64,000 nt of DNA from Aldehydirespirator sp965116665 (lineage in GTDB: Bacteria; Actinomycetota; Acidimicrobiia; Acidimicrobiales; Aldehydirespiratoraceae), in NCBI GenBank assembly GCA_965116665.1, contig OZ220709.1, positions 868,001 to 932,000 of the forward strand, given 5' to 3'. Positions 1 to 9,097 of the stretch are shown piece after piece. Positions within the stretch are counted from its first letter, which is position 1. Each line of letters opens with the position of its first letter. Below the pieces are notes generated by a model. The model did not search any database, was not told the DNA's origin, and was given only the letters and a program-made list of their open reading frames with translations. A program made the position numbers and the translations under genes.

Positions 1-982
1 GGCCTCGGCGGGCGTAGGTGCCTACCGCGAAGTCGGGGTCGCCGCGCAGGCCTTGGATGAGCCCGAGGCGGCGGGGGTCGGTGGCTTCGACGACGATGGA
101 CTCCGACACGTCGGTGATCCCTTGCACTGCGGCCACTTCCTCGGCCGCGATCAGCGAGCAGCGCCGGGCGGCCTCGACCATGCGGTAGGCGAACTCGGGC
201 GTGACCTTCGACAGGCTGGCGGCTGAGTTCTCAGCGCCCGTGTAGGTGCCGACGACTCGCCACGGCGAGACCTCCTCGGGATCGAGGGGCGAGATGGCGC
301 TGTGGAAGCGCTGCCGGACCGCCTGGGGCAGGCACTGGAGCAGGTGCTCGATGTGGTGGCCCTGGGTGCCGCGCTCGGGGTACTGGCCGAGCACACCCCG
401 GGTGTAGGCCTTGAGGGCGGTCTCGACCGCGGCGTGGGCGTCCTCGCATATCTCGATCGTCCGCCGGAAGCGGCAGCCGTCCCAGCGGTCGGCCTGGCCG
501 TGGAGCAGCGCGTCGAGTTCGTCATGACTCGGGTGCAGTTCGTTGAACGCCTTCAGGAGGGCGTCCTCGACCGCGCCGAGGTCCTGGTGGGCCTCGTCTG
601 CGTCGGTGGTGGGCATCGGCGTGTCCTTGTCCCAGTCGATCTCCTGGTTCGGGGGCCGGTCCACCAGCGCGACGGCGCGGCGGTGTATGCCTGCTTCGAA
701 CGATGTGCGCATCCGGGTGCGCTTGCGCCACTCGGGACGGTCGGTGACGAACACGTCGGTGGGGCGTCCCGAGGCCTCGCGGGCGGCTACCTGGGCCTTG
801 TACTGGAGTTTGTGGCGCCCGGAGTAGTCGCCGAGGTCGTCGAACACCGCCACGAGGTCGATGTCCGACGACGGGGTGGCCGTGCCTTCGGCCACCGAGC
901 CGAACAGCAGCACCTGCGCCGCGTCCATCCGTGCGAGGGCCTGCGCTGCTCGCTCAGTGTCTCGGCGGGTGGGCATGGTCAT
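1..982 (-). CDS. Nucleotidyltransferase-HEPN domain protein (partial, C-terminus beyond left edge)
   Basis: Reading the minus strand from the ATG at 982 gives an uninterrupted frame of about 327 codons that leaves the window at position 1. Residues 25-43 carry the polymerase-beta-type nucleotidyltransferase signature: Gly28-Ser29, then Asp40-x-Asp42, the expected metal-binding pair. A helical region at about residues 150-235 (containing AAVETALKAY and then HHIEHLLQCL) resembles a HEPN domain. MNT and HEPN domains often form toxin-antitoxin pairs in which the MNT protein adenylylates the HEPN RNase; here they appear fused in one chain. The canonical HEPN R-x4-6-H motif is not clearly seen. The gene lies divergent from the AAA ATPase and next to CRISPR-Cas, which fits a defence neighbourhood, but activity and target are unknown. 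Confidence 0.75.
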   Translation of the reverse strand, partial: MTMPTRRDTERAAQALARMDAAQVLLFGSVAEGTATPSSDIDLVAVFDDLGDYSGRHKLQYKAQVAAREASGRPTDVFVTDRPEWRKRTRMRTSFEAGIHRRAVALVDRPPNQEIDWDKDTPMPTTDADEAHQDLGAVEDALLKAFNELHPSHDELDALLHGQADRWDGCRFRRTIEICEDAHAAVETALKAYTRGVLGQYPERGTQGHHIEHLLQCLPQAVRQRFHSAISPLDPEEVSPWRVVGTYTGAENSAASLSKVTPEFAYRMVEAARRCSLIAAEEVAAVQGITDVSESIVVEATDPRRLGLIQGLRGDPDFAVGTYARRG

Positions 983-1304
983 GCTCGACACATTAGCAGG
1001 ATACACGATGACTAGTGAAAAGGGATCAAAGACAGATTATCAGCAGAAATCACTGAAACAGAGGCGGATTACGGGAAGAAACTCATCATCGTCGGTGATC
1101 AGAGCCAGTCGCTTACACTTTCTGTCTGGAAACTGTAAGCGCATTGCGAGAAACCAGCAGGGCCCTTCCACTTTTGCCGGCGAGGCCAACCACGGAAACA
1201 AATTTTCCGCAGAAACAAAATATTCCGCAGAAACAAACTGAAACAAATCCCAACCGTGACTAGAGTCGGTCCTGCACCTGCGTCCCGAGGAGGCTCTGTC
1301 GGCT
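983..1304. other. A+T-rich intergenic region between two divergent genes
   Basis: No credible gene is seen here. The stretch from about 1000 to 1250 is clearly richer in A and T than its surroundings and is full of GAAAC-containing words. It probably holds the promoters of both divergent genes. It also contains the tandem repeat at 1205-1237, which has a relative at 14533-14566. Confidence 0.5.
1205..1238 (+). repeat. 15-nt tandem direct repeat with a distant second copy at 14533-14566
   Basis: TTCCGCAGAAACAAA occurs twice, at 1205-1219 and 1223-1237, with an 18-nt period. The block, including its central AATATTCCG, matches 14533-14566 over about 33 positions with one gap; the ungapped core 1216-1239 against 14543-14566 agrees at 21 of 24 bases. 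The two copies bracket the AAA ATPase, CRISPR-Cas and IS3 region. It could be an island boundary or a shared regulator-binding site. Confidence 0.55.
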
Positions 1305-2456
1305 GTGCGGTCCTCGAATCCATTCTCTCCGTCATTCGGTATCAGCCCTCCCGTGCTTGCTGGCAGGCGCGACGTCCTGAACAGCTTCGACTTGGTGTTC
1401 GACAGCATTCGAAGCCCGAGCTACGCGATGCTGCTGTGGGGGCTGAGGGGCACCGGCAAGACGGTGCTGCTGAACGCCGTCGAGGACCGCGCCAGGGCGC
1501 AGGGCTGGTTGGTCGTTTCGTCGGCAGCGGTGAGCAGGCAAGGTCTGGTGGACCAGATCGCATCCAAGGCTTCGGGCCTCCTCGCCGCGCAGCGCGATGA
1601 GCACGAGCCTGCTCCGCGGCGGGCCGTGACCGGTGTCACGATCATGGGCACCGGCATCCAGACGGAGCGCGTCGCCGTGCCGGACGCGGCTGAGCGTTGG
1701 GCCGTTGACGTTGAGGCAGCGCTAGCCGCGCTCGGAGATCTGCTCGCAGAGCGCGGCACGGGGCTGCTGGTGACAGTCGATGAGATGCATGTCAGCGAGA
1801 TCGACGAGATCAGGGAGTTCGGCAACGCGTTCCAACTGGTGTCGCGCCGGGCTGAGCGGCCCGTCGCGTTCGTGGGTGCCGCTCTGCCCGAGCTGGAGAG
1901 CCGGCTGCTGTCGGGCGATGCGAGCACCTTCCTGCAGCGCTGCGTCCGGCACGAGATCGGCAACCTGCGCCCCTCGGAGGCCGCGACCGCGTTGCGCCAG
2001 CCCATCGAGGAGGCGGGTGGCCGCATCGACGAGGCCGCCCTAGGCATCGCGGTGGAGGCCTCCAAGGGACAGCCGTATCTGGTGCAGCTGATCGGCTCGT
2101 ACGTCTGGGACGACGCCGTGGACCTGGAGCGAGGGGTGAGCGCCGCGGTGGTCCGGCGGGCGGCGGCCGACGCGAGCGAGCAGTTCGGCCGGCATGTCCA
2201 CGGCCCGGTCTGGCATCGGTTGTCCGACCTCGACAAGCGGTTCCTGGTGGCCATGCTGCCCGACGCTGCCAGCAGCGCCGTCAGTGATGTGGGCGGGCGC
2301 TGGGCCCACAACCCACGCAGCCTCAGCACGTACCGCAAGCGGCTGCTCGCCGTAGGTCTGATCACCTCCGTCGGCCGCGGCCGTGTCGCCTTCGCGGATT
2401 CGACGGTCCGCCGCTACGTCGAGGCCCAATCAGCCACAGAGGGCTTCACCGACTAG
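1305..2456 (+). CDS. AAA-type ATPase with C-terminal winged-helix-like region
   Basis: A 383-residue cytoplasmic ATPase. Walker A is GLRGTGKT at residues 46-53. Walker B ends in Asp159-Glu160 (LLVTVDEMH). An ORC/Cdc6-like lid region follows (about 210-260), and the last 90 residues look like a winged helix (LSDLDKRFLVAML, then SLSTYRKRLLAVGLI). The GTG start is preceded by GAGGAGG 11 nt upstream. Proteins of this build are common standalone ATPases next to mobile or defence genes; the substrate is unknown. It is the gene immediately upstream of the Cas locus on the same strand but is separated from it by a hairpin at 2556-2581. It could be an unrelated neighbour or an accessory defence ATPase. 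Confidence 0.8.
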   Translation: MRSSNPFSPSFGISPPVLAGRRDVLNSFDLVFDSIRSPSYAMLLWGLRGTGKTVLLNAVEDRARAQGWLVVSSAAVSRQGLVDQIASKASGLLAAQRDEHEPAPRRAVTGVTIMGTGIQTERVAVPDAAERWAVDVEAALAALGDLLAERGTGLLVTVDEMHVSEIDEIREFGNAFQLVSRRAERPVAFVGAALPELESRLLSGDASTFLQRCVRHEIGNLRPSEAATALRQPIEEAGGRIDEAALGIAVEASKGQPYLVQLIGSYVWDDAVDLERGVSAAVVRRAAADASEQFGRHVHGPVWHRLSDLDKRFLVAMLPDAASSAVSDVGGRWAHNPRSLSTYRKRLLAVGLITSVGRGRVAFADSTVRRYVEAQSATEGFTD

Positions 2457-2555
2457 CACCCCGAGGGTCCCGCTTCCCATTTTCTTGTAAGCGGGTTCCG
2501 CGAGGGGCTTATCCGGGCCAAGCACTCGACCGCCACGCCGTCGACTCGACGGAGA

Positions 2556-2581
2556 GGGGGCACCCGTGACGGGTGCCCCCT
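2556..2581 (+). terminator. Hairpin terminator after the AAA ATPase gene
   Basis: GGGGCACCCG and CGGGTGCCCC form a perfect 10-bp stem around a TGA loop, about 100 nt after the ATPase stop codon. No T-tract follows, as is common in high-G+C actinomycetes. Confidence 0.55.
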
Positions 2582-2802
2582 GCCCTGGAGCCTCCGCTGC
2601 TACCCAGCAGCCCACGAGCAAGCTTCAATGGAGCGCGGACGTGCGGATCCGCGGGCGGCGCTTGCAGTTAACGAAGCATCTCGGTTAAGGGTTGCGGGCA
2701 TCTGAACGTAAGTGTAGCGTTCCCTCAGGCGAGTAGTTATGTCTCATCTTTAGACCTCCGCCACCGCTACGCAGCACCCCCCTAGCAAGAACAGGAGAAT
2801 GT
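2582..2802 (+). other. Intergenic region upstream of the Cas genes
   Basis: No gene is seen. It contains two overlapping promoter-like arrangements: TTGCAG at 2672-2677 with TTAAGG 17 nt later, and TTGCGG at 2692-2697 with TAGCGT 17 nt later. The Cas transcript probably starts here. Confidence 0.35.
2692..2720 (+). promoter_or_regulatory. Candidate promoter of the Cas operon
   Basis: TTGCGG at 2692-2697 and TAGCGT at 2715-2720 with exactly 17 nt between them, in the only A+T-richer stretch before the Cas genes. This is a consensus match only; the overlapping pair just upstream is an alternative. Confidence 0.3.
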
Positions 2803-3141
2803 ATGCGGATCACTTGCAGCCAGGTCGACCTCCGTCATTGCAATGTGGAGAGGAACATCGTCGAACGCAGGCAGCGCGGCATGACCACGATCAGAGTCGA
2901 GGGTTGGTCCGTTGAACTCAAGTCTGTCCATGCTCGCCACCTGATCGTCGAGTTACGCGACGCGGAGGCCGAGGTTAGAGGGGAAGCACCTAAGGCTCGG
3001 GGATGGCCGATGGGTGACGTTGCGAGTGTCGCCGAGGCTGGTCTGGAGAACTTGCCTCCTGTGGACTGTGAAGGGGTTGGAGAGGTCGGAGCAGGCTCCT
3101 GTCGTACCTCTGCGGGATCATCGACCTTGTGGCTCTGGTGA
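2803..3141 (+). CDS. Hypothetical small protein upstream of csb1
   Basis: A 112-codon frame starting with ATG after AGGAG at good spacing (CAGGAGAATGT then ATG), ending 33 nt before csb1. I recognise no family. The sequence starts with a basic, Cys-containing segment and ends in a Gly/Ser-rich tail, which looks unlike a folded domain. It may be a genuine accessory protein, a leader peptide, a decayed gene or chance. The good ribosome-binding site and position at the head of the Cas operon are the only arguments for it. Confidence 0.3.
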   Translation: MRITCSQVDLRHCNVERNIVERRQRGMTTIRVEGWSVELKSVHARHLIVELRDAEAEVRGEAPKARGWPMGDVASVAEAGLENLPPVDCEGVGEVGAGSCRTSAGSSTLWLW

Positions 3142-3174
3142 GTTGCCTGAGTCACCGGCGAAAGGAGGGCCTTC

Positions 3175-4395
3175 GTGCCTGAACTGACAATCGAGCGGCT
3201 GACGGAGGCAGTGGCGGGCGGGGCGGTTGCCCTTCGGTCGATCATGCGGCTGCAGCCTGCGGACGGGCCGGGAGGAAAAGTGTTCCCGCCGACCTTTGCC
3301 GTGGCTGCCGCGGCCGAGAACAAGTACGCGATCGAAGAGCGACAGGTCGGCGATCGGGTCGTAACGACCGTGCTGCTCGACTCGGTCGCTTCACAGGCCA
3401 ACCGAGCCGAACTCGCGCTCCTAGAAGGCTGGGAGGCCAAGGATCTGGAGTTCCCCGTCCCGTACGTGGACTTCACCGGGGAGCCCGACCTGGCGGACCT
3501 CGGTCGAATCACAGTGCTGGAGGCGCCCCACCGCTTTGCCGATGCCATCTTCAGGGACAGCCTGCTCGGTGGAACGCTCTTCCGGCTCAGCGACATCGGC
3601 CAGAAGATCACCGAGGCCCGCCCTGGCAACGCCACGGACATGTTCCGCTACGCGCCGACGGCGCTGCTGTTCGGCCAATGGGACTCGACGGGCCCCAAGG
3701 GCGGCCTCGGCTCGAAGTTTCAGCGGGCCTACGTCTCGGAGATCGTTGGACTGGACGCGAAGATCGGGCGCAAGGTCGGTAGCCGCATCGACCCGCTGCA
3801 GATTGAACGCGATGCGGCTGTGGTCTACGAGCACGCCGATCCTCAGCAGAGGTGGACGCTGGACTCGGCCGAGGCGGCGCAGGAGAAGGGTAAGCCCAAG
3901 CTGGCTGGCGGTGACGGGCGCCCATCCGAGATCAACCACGGCAACATCGCTCCATCGATCGACGCTCAGGCGGGCGGCGTGACCATCTCGGAGGCGAGGC
4001 AGACGGCGGTGTTGTCGCTTGCCGCACTGCGAAGACTGCGGTTCGCCGGCAAGAGCCGTGAAGCAGAGGTAGCCGCAAGGACTGCCATTGCGGCGCTCGG
4101 CGTGGCGGCGATCGCTTACGGCTATGAAGCCGACCACGATCTGCGGTCCAGGTGCCTGCTGATCCCGCAGCACTCACCGGTGATCGAGATGGTCGGCCGG
4201 GACGGCGAGCCGCCCGACGCGGTCAGCGTCAATCGCGAGTCCGCAGCCCAGTTGCTATCGGAGGCGTCGGCCCGAGCGGCGCAGTCAGCTATCGCTTGGG
4301 AGAAGACCGAAGTCGCGCTGACGCCGGCGCGCAAGCTGGTTGAGTTGCTGCGGCGCAGCCGCGAGGTTTCCGCCCGCGAGCCCGTCGGGGAGTGA
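3175..4395 (+). CDS. csb1: Csb1/Cas7, type I-G Cascade backbone subunit
   Basis: A 406-residue protein of the GSU0053/Csb1 family, the Cas7-like RAMP that polymerises along the crRNA in type I-G (former I-U) effector complexes. Recognisable family segments include LDSVASQANRAE at about 63-74, the FRYAPTALLFGQWDSTG stretch at about 158-174, and INHGNIAPS followed by the helix SEARQTAVLSLAALRRLRF towards the C-terminus. The GTG start follows AAAGGAGG by 6 nt, the strongest ribosome-binding site in the locus. It is the first recognised Cas gene and ends three bases before csb2, so the two are co-translated. Codon use is less extreme in G+C at third positions than in the metabolic genes further right, compatible with acquisition as a module. 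Confidence 0.93.
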   Translation: MPELTIERLTEAVAGGAVALRSIMRLQPADGPGGKVFPPTFAVAAAAENKYAIEERQVGDRVVTTVLLDSVASQANRAELALLEGWEAKDLEFPVPYVDFTGEPDLADLGRITVLEAPHRFADAIFRDSLLGGTLFRLSDIGQKITEARPGNATDMFRYAPTALLFGQWDSTGPKGGLGSKFQRAYVSEIVGLDAKIGRKVGSRIDPLQIERDAAVVYEHADPQQRWTLDSAEAAQEKGKPKLAGGDGRPSEINHGNIAPSIDAQAGGVTISEARQTAVLSLAALRRLRFAGKSREAEVAARTAIAALGVAAIAYGYEADHDLRSRCLLIPQHSPVIEMVGRDGEPPDAVSVNRESAAQLLSEASARAAQSAIAWEKTEVALTPARKLVELLRRSREVSAREPVGE

Positions 4396-4398
4396 TGG

Positions 4399-6141
4399 AT
4401 GACCGTCATAGAGGTCAACTTCCTCACTGGGCGGTATAGCGCGACGTCGCATCACGACCGTGCGGAGCCGGAATGGCCTCCGCACGGCGCTCGTCTGTTC
4501 TCGGCCATGGTTGCAACCTGGGCGGACGCTGAGCTGCCAGACGATGCTGAGAAGGCCGCGCTCGAATGGCTCGAAGCGCAGCCACCGCCACGCATCACGG
4601 CTCCCGAGGCGGTTAGGCGTCGAGTCGTCAGCCACTTCGTGCCCGTCAACGATGCCAGCGTGATCGCTCCGGCTCAATACCAGCGCCGCGCGAAGGCACT
4701 GGGCGAACTCATCGCCCAGTGGGAGGACCAAGTCGACGCCTCGGAGGGAGAGGTCACGAAGAGGGTCGAGAGGCTGCAGGACAGGATCAACAAGGAGCGT
4801 GATGTCGATTCGCTGGCGGGCAAGGTCGGCAATACGAACGAGACGTCCGCGCTCGCGCTGCTCCCTGACGGTCGTGTCAAGAAGGAGCGGCACTTCCCGT
4901 CGGTCACATTGGTGGAGCCACCGGCCTCTGGATCCTCCGGCGATCAAGTGGCGGCATTGCCGCGGGTGGGGCTAGCACCTGCGGTCACCTTCGTCTGGGA
5001 CGCCAGTGCGCCGCCCGAGGTAGCCGAGGCTCTCGACGGACTCCTGGTCCGCGTCACCCGGCTCGGGCACTCGTCCTCGCTGGTGTCCTGCCGGTTGCGT
5101 GATGAGGAGCCGGCGTCGACGCACACGCCCGGTGGAGGCACGCTAATGCTGCGCTGGGTCCGGCCCGGACAGCTTGCCGCACTCGAGGAGGAGCATCAGC
5201 GGCACCAGGCCATCAGGCCCCGCAGCCTGCCGTTCCGAGGAGTCCGGTACAGCGAGGCGGAGCCGGAGGGCGCTGAAGCTGGCGATCCGCTACGTCCGAC
5301 GAGCGCCGGCGATTGGGTCGTCTTCGAGGTGGAGCCGCATGATCGATACCGGCCCATGACGCGCACCGCGGAACTTGCTCGGGTTCTGCGCGAGTCGGTG
5401 CTCAAGTATGCGCCCGACCCCCTCCCAGAGGGAGTCAGCGGCCATCGTCCCGACGGCAGTCCGACCAGTTCCCCCCACATCGCGTTCTTGGCGCTGCCCA
5501 ACGTGGGCCATGAGTTCGGCGACGGTCGGATCATGGGGCTCGCCGTCTCATTGCCGCATCGGCTCGACGAGGCTGCCCACCGGGCGACGCTGCGCGGCAT
5601 AGGCGCGTGGGAGCGTGAGCGCGGCGACGAACCGCTAGAGCTGAGGATGGGCCGCGGTGGAGTCGTCGAAATGCGAAGGCGGCAGCCGCCCTTCGCATTG
5701 GTGAGTCTGCGCCAGCGGGTGTGGTCACGACGGTCGAGGTCGTGGGCTTCGGCCACGCCCGTGGCGCTGCCCACCCATCCCGGCGATCTCCGCAGGGGAA
5801 GCCCGGCAGCCAGAGCGAAGGCATGGGCGCGAGCCGAGGAGGCAGTCGCCAAGTCCTGTGAGCATGTCGGCTTGCCGAGACCATCGGATGTGCGAGTGTC
5901 TCTGGTGTCGCACTTCGTCGGAGCGCGCCCGGCGAACGACTACCCCGTGTTCAGACACGGCGGCGGCACCCGGGGGGAGGTCGTCCGGAGGCTCGTGCAT
6001 GCATCGGTCGACTTCGCCGAGCCGGTACGTGGACCGCTGATGCTGGGCAGCGGGCGCTTCGTGGGTCTGGGGCTGATGCGGCCTCTGGACGAAGCGGCCG
6101 CCGATGACGCGGTTCCCAGCGAGCGGGCGAACGATGAGTGA
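4399..6141 (+). CDS. csb2: Csb2, Cas5-Cas6 fusion of type I-G
   Basis: A 580-residue GSU0054/Csb2 family protein, a fusion of a Cas5-like RAMP with a Cas6-like RNase. In type I-G it both caps the crRNA 5' handle and processes the pre-crRNA. The N-terminus (VIEVNFLTGRYSAT, then EWPPHGARLFSAMV) is typical of the Cas5 half. The C-terminal half contains RAMP glycine-rich strands, ending with GPLMLGSGRFVGLGLMRPL. A candidate Cas6 catalytic His lies in VSLVSHFVGARPANDY. The ATG start is 3 nt after the csb1 stop, and the stop overlaps the cas3 start by 8 nt. Its natural RNA substrate would be the palindromic repeat at 12188-12785. Confidence 0.92.
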   Translation: MTVIEVNFLTGRYSATSHHDRAEPEWPPHGARLFSAMVATWADAELPDDAEKAALEWLEAQPPPRITAPEAVRRRVVSHFVPVNDASVIAPAQYQRRAKALGELIAQWEDQVDASEGEVTKRVERLQDRINKERDVDSLAGKVGNTNETSALALLPDGRVKKERHFPSVTLVEPPASGSSGDQVAALPRVGLAPAVTFVWDASAPPEVAEALDGLLVRVTRLGHSSSLVSCRLRDEEPASTHTPGGGTLMLRWVRPGQLAALEEEHQRHQAIRPRSLPFRGVRYSEAEPEGAEAGDPLRPTSAGDWVVFEVEPHDRYRPMTRTAELARVLRESVLKYAPDPLPEGVSGHRPDGSPTSSPHIAFLALPNVGHEFGDGRIMGLAVSLPHRLDEAAHRATLRGIGAWERERGDEPLELRMGRGGVVEMRRRQPPFALVSLRQRVWSRRSRSWASATPVALPTHPGDLRRGSPAARAKAWARAEEAVAKSCEHVGLPRPSDVRVSLVSHFVGARPANDYPVFRHGGGTRGEVVRRLVHASVDFAEPVRGPLMLGSGRFVGLGLMRPLDEAAADDAVPSERANDE

Positions 6142-9097
6142 GCTAACCGCCCCTGACTTTGACGCGTATTTCCGAGCCGTTCACGGATACGAGCCGTACC
6201 CGTGGCAGAGCCGCCTTACCCGGCAGGTGCTCGAGGGCGACGGCTGGCCCGATGTCATCGACCTGCCGACCGGCGTTGGCAAGACCGCCGTGCTCGACAC
6301 GGCCATCTTCGCGCTCGCGCTGAGGCCCGACATCTCACCCCGCAGGATCGTGTTCGTCATCGACCGGCGCATCGTTGTGGACCAGGTCTATGAGCGCGCT
6401 GAACGAATCAGGAGCCAGATTCTCGCGGCTACGGAAGGGGTTCTGGCAGATGTGCGAAGCTGCTTGAAGGGACTCACAGGCGACGATGAGCTGCTCGGAG
6501 TCGCAGCCCTGCGGGGCGGAGTCCCGGTAGACGGCGAGTGGGCGCGACGACCGGATCAGCCGTGGGTGATGGTGTCCACCGTCGATCAGTTCGGTTCGCG
6601 CCTGCTCTTCAGGGGCTACGGCACCAGTCGCAGGATGCGCTCCGTCCACGCGGGGCTAGTCGGTAACGACTGCCTCGTGATCCTTGATGAGGTGCATCTG
6701 AGCCGGGCCTTCGCAGCCACGTTGCAGGATGTCTCATCCAACGGCGACGCGCCTCTGATTCGTGCAGTCAACCCGGAACTCCTGCCCCGCCGGTTCAAGG
6801 TCGTGGAGATGTCGGCTACACCGACGGACACAAGCGGTCGACGCTTCGAGCTTCAGGACGGCGACTTGGAGCAGCCGCTGCTCAGGCAGATCGCCAAGGC
6901 GCCCAAGCGTGCGACGCTGGTGACCATCAGCGGAAATGGCCCGCCACACGAATCGGTTCCCAGGAAGGTCCTGGAGCTGATCAAGAAGGAACTGCGAGAG
7001 GACGAGAACAGTGCGGGAGTCATCGTCAACCGTGTCCGGACCGCTCGTGAGACCCACAAGCTGTTGCAGGAGCACGGATTCGCGGCCTACTTGGTGACGG
7101 GCCGCATGCGCCCGATCGATAAGGAGGCAGTTCTCGACAGGATCAGCCACTGCGTAGACCCTGATCGGGGCTCGGCACCCGGTGAGCGGACCGTGGTCGT
7201 GGCCACGCAGGCGATCGAGGTCGGTGCTGATTTCAGCTTTGACGCACTCATCAGCGAGGCCGCGCCGAGCGACAGCTTGTGCCAGCGTCTTGGACGGCTC
7301 GACCGGCGCGGCAGCCTGGCCGTGCACCGTGACAGCCCGGCGCGCTGCTGGGTCTTGGGCGTTGCTTCGGAGATGAAGCCGAACCGACCCGATCCGGTGT
7401 ACGGCGACGCCGTCCGGCATGCCTGGGAAGAACTGCAGTCACATGCGACCGACGGAGAGATCGACGTCGGGCCCGGCGCTGATCTCATGGGGTGTCTCGG
7501 CTCCGATGCTCAAGCACCGAAGCTGGAGGAGCCGTTGTTGCTTCCGACGCACCTGGACGCATGGTCACAAACGAGTCCTGAGCCGGTCGCCGATCCCCCC
7601 ATTGCTGAGTTCCTGCACGGCAAGGACAGCCAGCGAGAGCCCGATGTCTCCGTCGCGTGGCGCTGGGATCGGTCCGACGACGCGCTCAATGTAGTGCCGC
7701 TACGGCCGGCCGAGTTCTTGGCGGTGCCCTTGTCCGCGGTCCGTGGCTGGCTACGGCGCGCCGCGGAGGCGCCGGTATCGGACACGGACACAGCCCCATT
7801 GGAGGACGAAGAGCGGCATGCCGGACGCCGAGGGGATCCGGTGCAACGGCGGTTGCCGAGCGTGCGTCGCTGGACCGGCCAAGAGGACGATCTCACTGAG
7901 GCGCTAGGGAGAGTCGAGGACATCCAGCCCGGAGACCTGCTCATTGCTGACCCGGCCATGGGCGGCCTGACTGCGGGCACATGGGATCCTTCAGCTCGCC
8001 CTTCGGCCCGGCGGGGTGCCTCCGATGAGGATGCTCCGCCCGAGCCCGTGGAGGACCTCGGTGATCAGGCACAACTCGCCTATGGGCCGCGAGCGACTGC
8101 GTTGCGGGCGACACTCCGGCTCGATCCGCGTCTGCTCGAAGGGCTGGGTCTGCGCAGGGCTCCGAGTCCGCAGGATGAGCAGGACACTCCGATTGGCAGG
8201 CGGGAGGCGGTCAGTCAATGGCTCGCCGAACTGTCGGCGGCCGCACTCCCTCCCTGGATGGTGCGGGTGGTCGAACAGTTTCGGGCTGGTGACCGTTTCG
8301 ATATCGAACTGGTGGCCGGAGATGCAGAGGACGGCTACTACGTGCTGGTGGATCCCGCCGTTGATCCCGCGATCCTGGACGAGTTCGATGACAAGCCGTC
8401 CCTGACGGGCAGGGGCACAGAGCTTCGGGATCACCTCAGCGGCGTCGGGGCCAAGGCCGAGGAATACGGTAGCCGCTTGGGGCTGCCCGCCGAGGTTGTC
8501 GGCGACTTGCGCCTCGCCGGGGAACTACATGATCTCGGCAAGATCGATTCCCGGTTCCAGGCTCAGATGTTCGGCCACGACCCGGTGCTAATCGCCGGGT
8601 CGGATGAACCGCTGGCCAAGTCGGTGCGCGGAGCGAGGACCCGTTGGAACAAGTGGCCCCCGGTGCGTCACGAGATCAGCAGCGTCGCGCTCGCGCAGAG
8701 TTGTCCGGAGGTGCTTTCCCTGGCCAACGACACCGATCTCGTGCTCCACCTCATCGGAACCCACCATGGACACGGTCGACCACTGCTTCCTATCAGGAAG
8801 GACGACTGTCCGCAGCAGTTGACGGCAGTCGGGCAGTTGCGCGAGGGCGGGTTTCGGTTGGGCACCGGTCATGATGGCAGCCCGGCTGTCGCCGAAGCGG
8901 CTTCCGGCAGTGTGTGCATGAGCGTGTCATCGGATCTTGCCGAGACGCCGCTTGCTCTTGAGATGGCCGACCGGTTCTGGCGTTTGCAGGAACGCTATGG
9001 CCGTCACGGTCTGGCTTGGCTGGAGGCCATATTCCGTCTGGCCGATCAGCAGCGAAGCGCCGAGGAGACCGGCGCTGGGGCTGGGGAGTCACGGTGA
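6134..9097 (+). CDS. cas3: Cas3, type I-G helicase with C-terminal HD nuclease
   Basis: A 987-residue Cas3 with domain order helicase then HD, as in type I-G (GSU0051 type), opposite to the usual HD-helicase order. Walker A is LPTGVGKT at residues 44-51; the DExH box is Asp185-Glu-Val-His188. RecA2 motifs include VVVATQAIEVGADFSFD and RLGRLDRRG. The HD motif is His799-Asp800 (GELHDLGKID), followed by further His residues in VRHEIS and LIGTHHGHGRP, so both the motor and the nuclease look intact. I place the start at ATG 6134, which overlaps the csb2 stop; a longer in-frame start at 6104 lies inside csb2. Cas3 is recruited by the effector complex to unwind and degrade target DNA. Confidence 0.93.
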   Translation: MSELTAPDFDAYFRAVHGYEPYPWQSRLTRQVLEGDGWPDVIDLPTGVGKTAVLDTAIFALALRPDISPRRIVFVIDRRIVVDQVYERAERIRSQILAATEGVLADVRSCLKGLTGDDELLGVAALRGGVPVDGEWARRPDQPWVMVSTVDQFGSRLLFRGYGTSRRMRSVHAGLVGNDCLVILDEVHLSRAFAATLQDVSSNGDAPLIRAVNPELLPRRFKVVEMSATPTDTSGRRFELQDGDLEQPLLRQIAKAPKRATLVTISGNGPPHESVPRKVLELIKKELREDENSAGVIVNRVRTARETHKLLQEHGFAAYLVTGRMRPIDKEAVLDRISHCVDPDRGSAPGERTVVVATQAIEVGADFSFDALISEAAPSDSLCQRLGRLDRRGSLAVHRDSPARCWVLGVASEMKPNRPDPVYGDAVRHAWEELQSHATDGEIDVGPGADLMGCLGSDAQAPKLEEPLLLPTHLDAWSQTSPEPVADPPIAEFLHGKDSQREPDVSVAWRWDRSDDALNVVPLRPAEFLAVPLSAVRGWLRRAAEAPVSDTDTAPLEDEERHAGRRGDPVQRRLPSVRRWTGQEDDLTEALGRVEDIQPGDLLIADPAMGGLTAGTWDPSARPSARRGASDEDAPPEPVEDLGDQAQLAYGPRATALRATLRLDPRLLEGLGLRRAPSPQDEQDTPIGRREAVSQWLAELSAAALPPWMVRVVEQFRAGDRFDIELVAGDAEDGYYVLVDPAVDPAILDEFDDKPSLTGRGTELRDHLSGVGAKAEEYGSRLGLPAEVVGDLRLAGELHDLGKIDSRFQAQMFGHDPVLIAGSDEPLAKSVRGARTRWNKWPPVRHEISSVALAQSCPEVLSLANDTDLVLHLIGTHHGHGRPLLPIRKDDCPQQLTAVGQLREGGFRLGTGHDGSPAVAEAASGSVCMSVSSDLAETPLALEMADRFWRLQERYGRHGLAWLEAIFRLADQQRSAEETGAGAGESR

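Noticed and set aside
302..1015. Long plus-strand open frame over the left end
   Set aside because: It is antisense to the nucleotidyltransferase-HEPN frame, which has recognisable GS and DxD motifs; the plus-strand product is low-complexity Gly/Val/Arg sequence.
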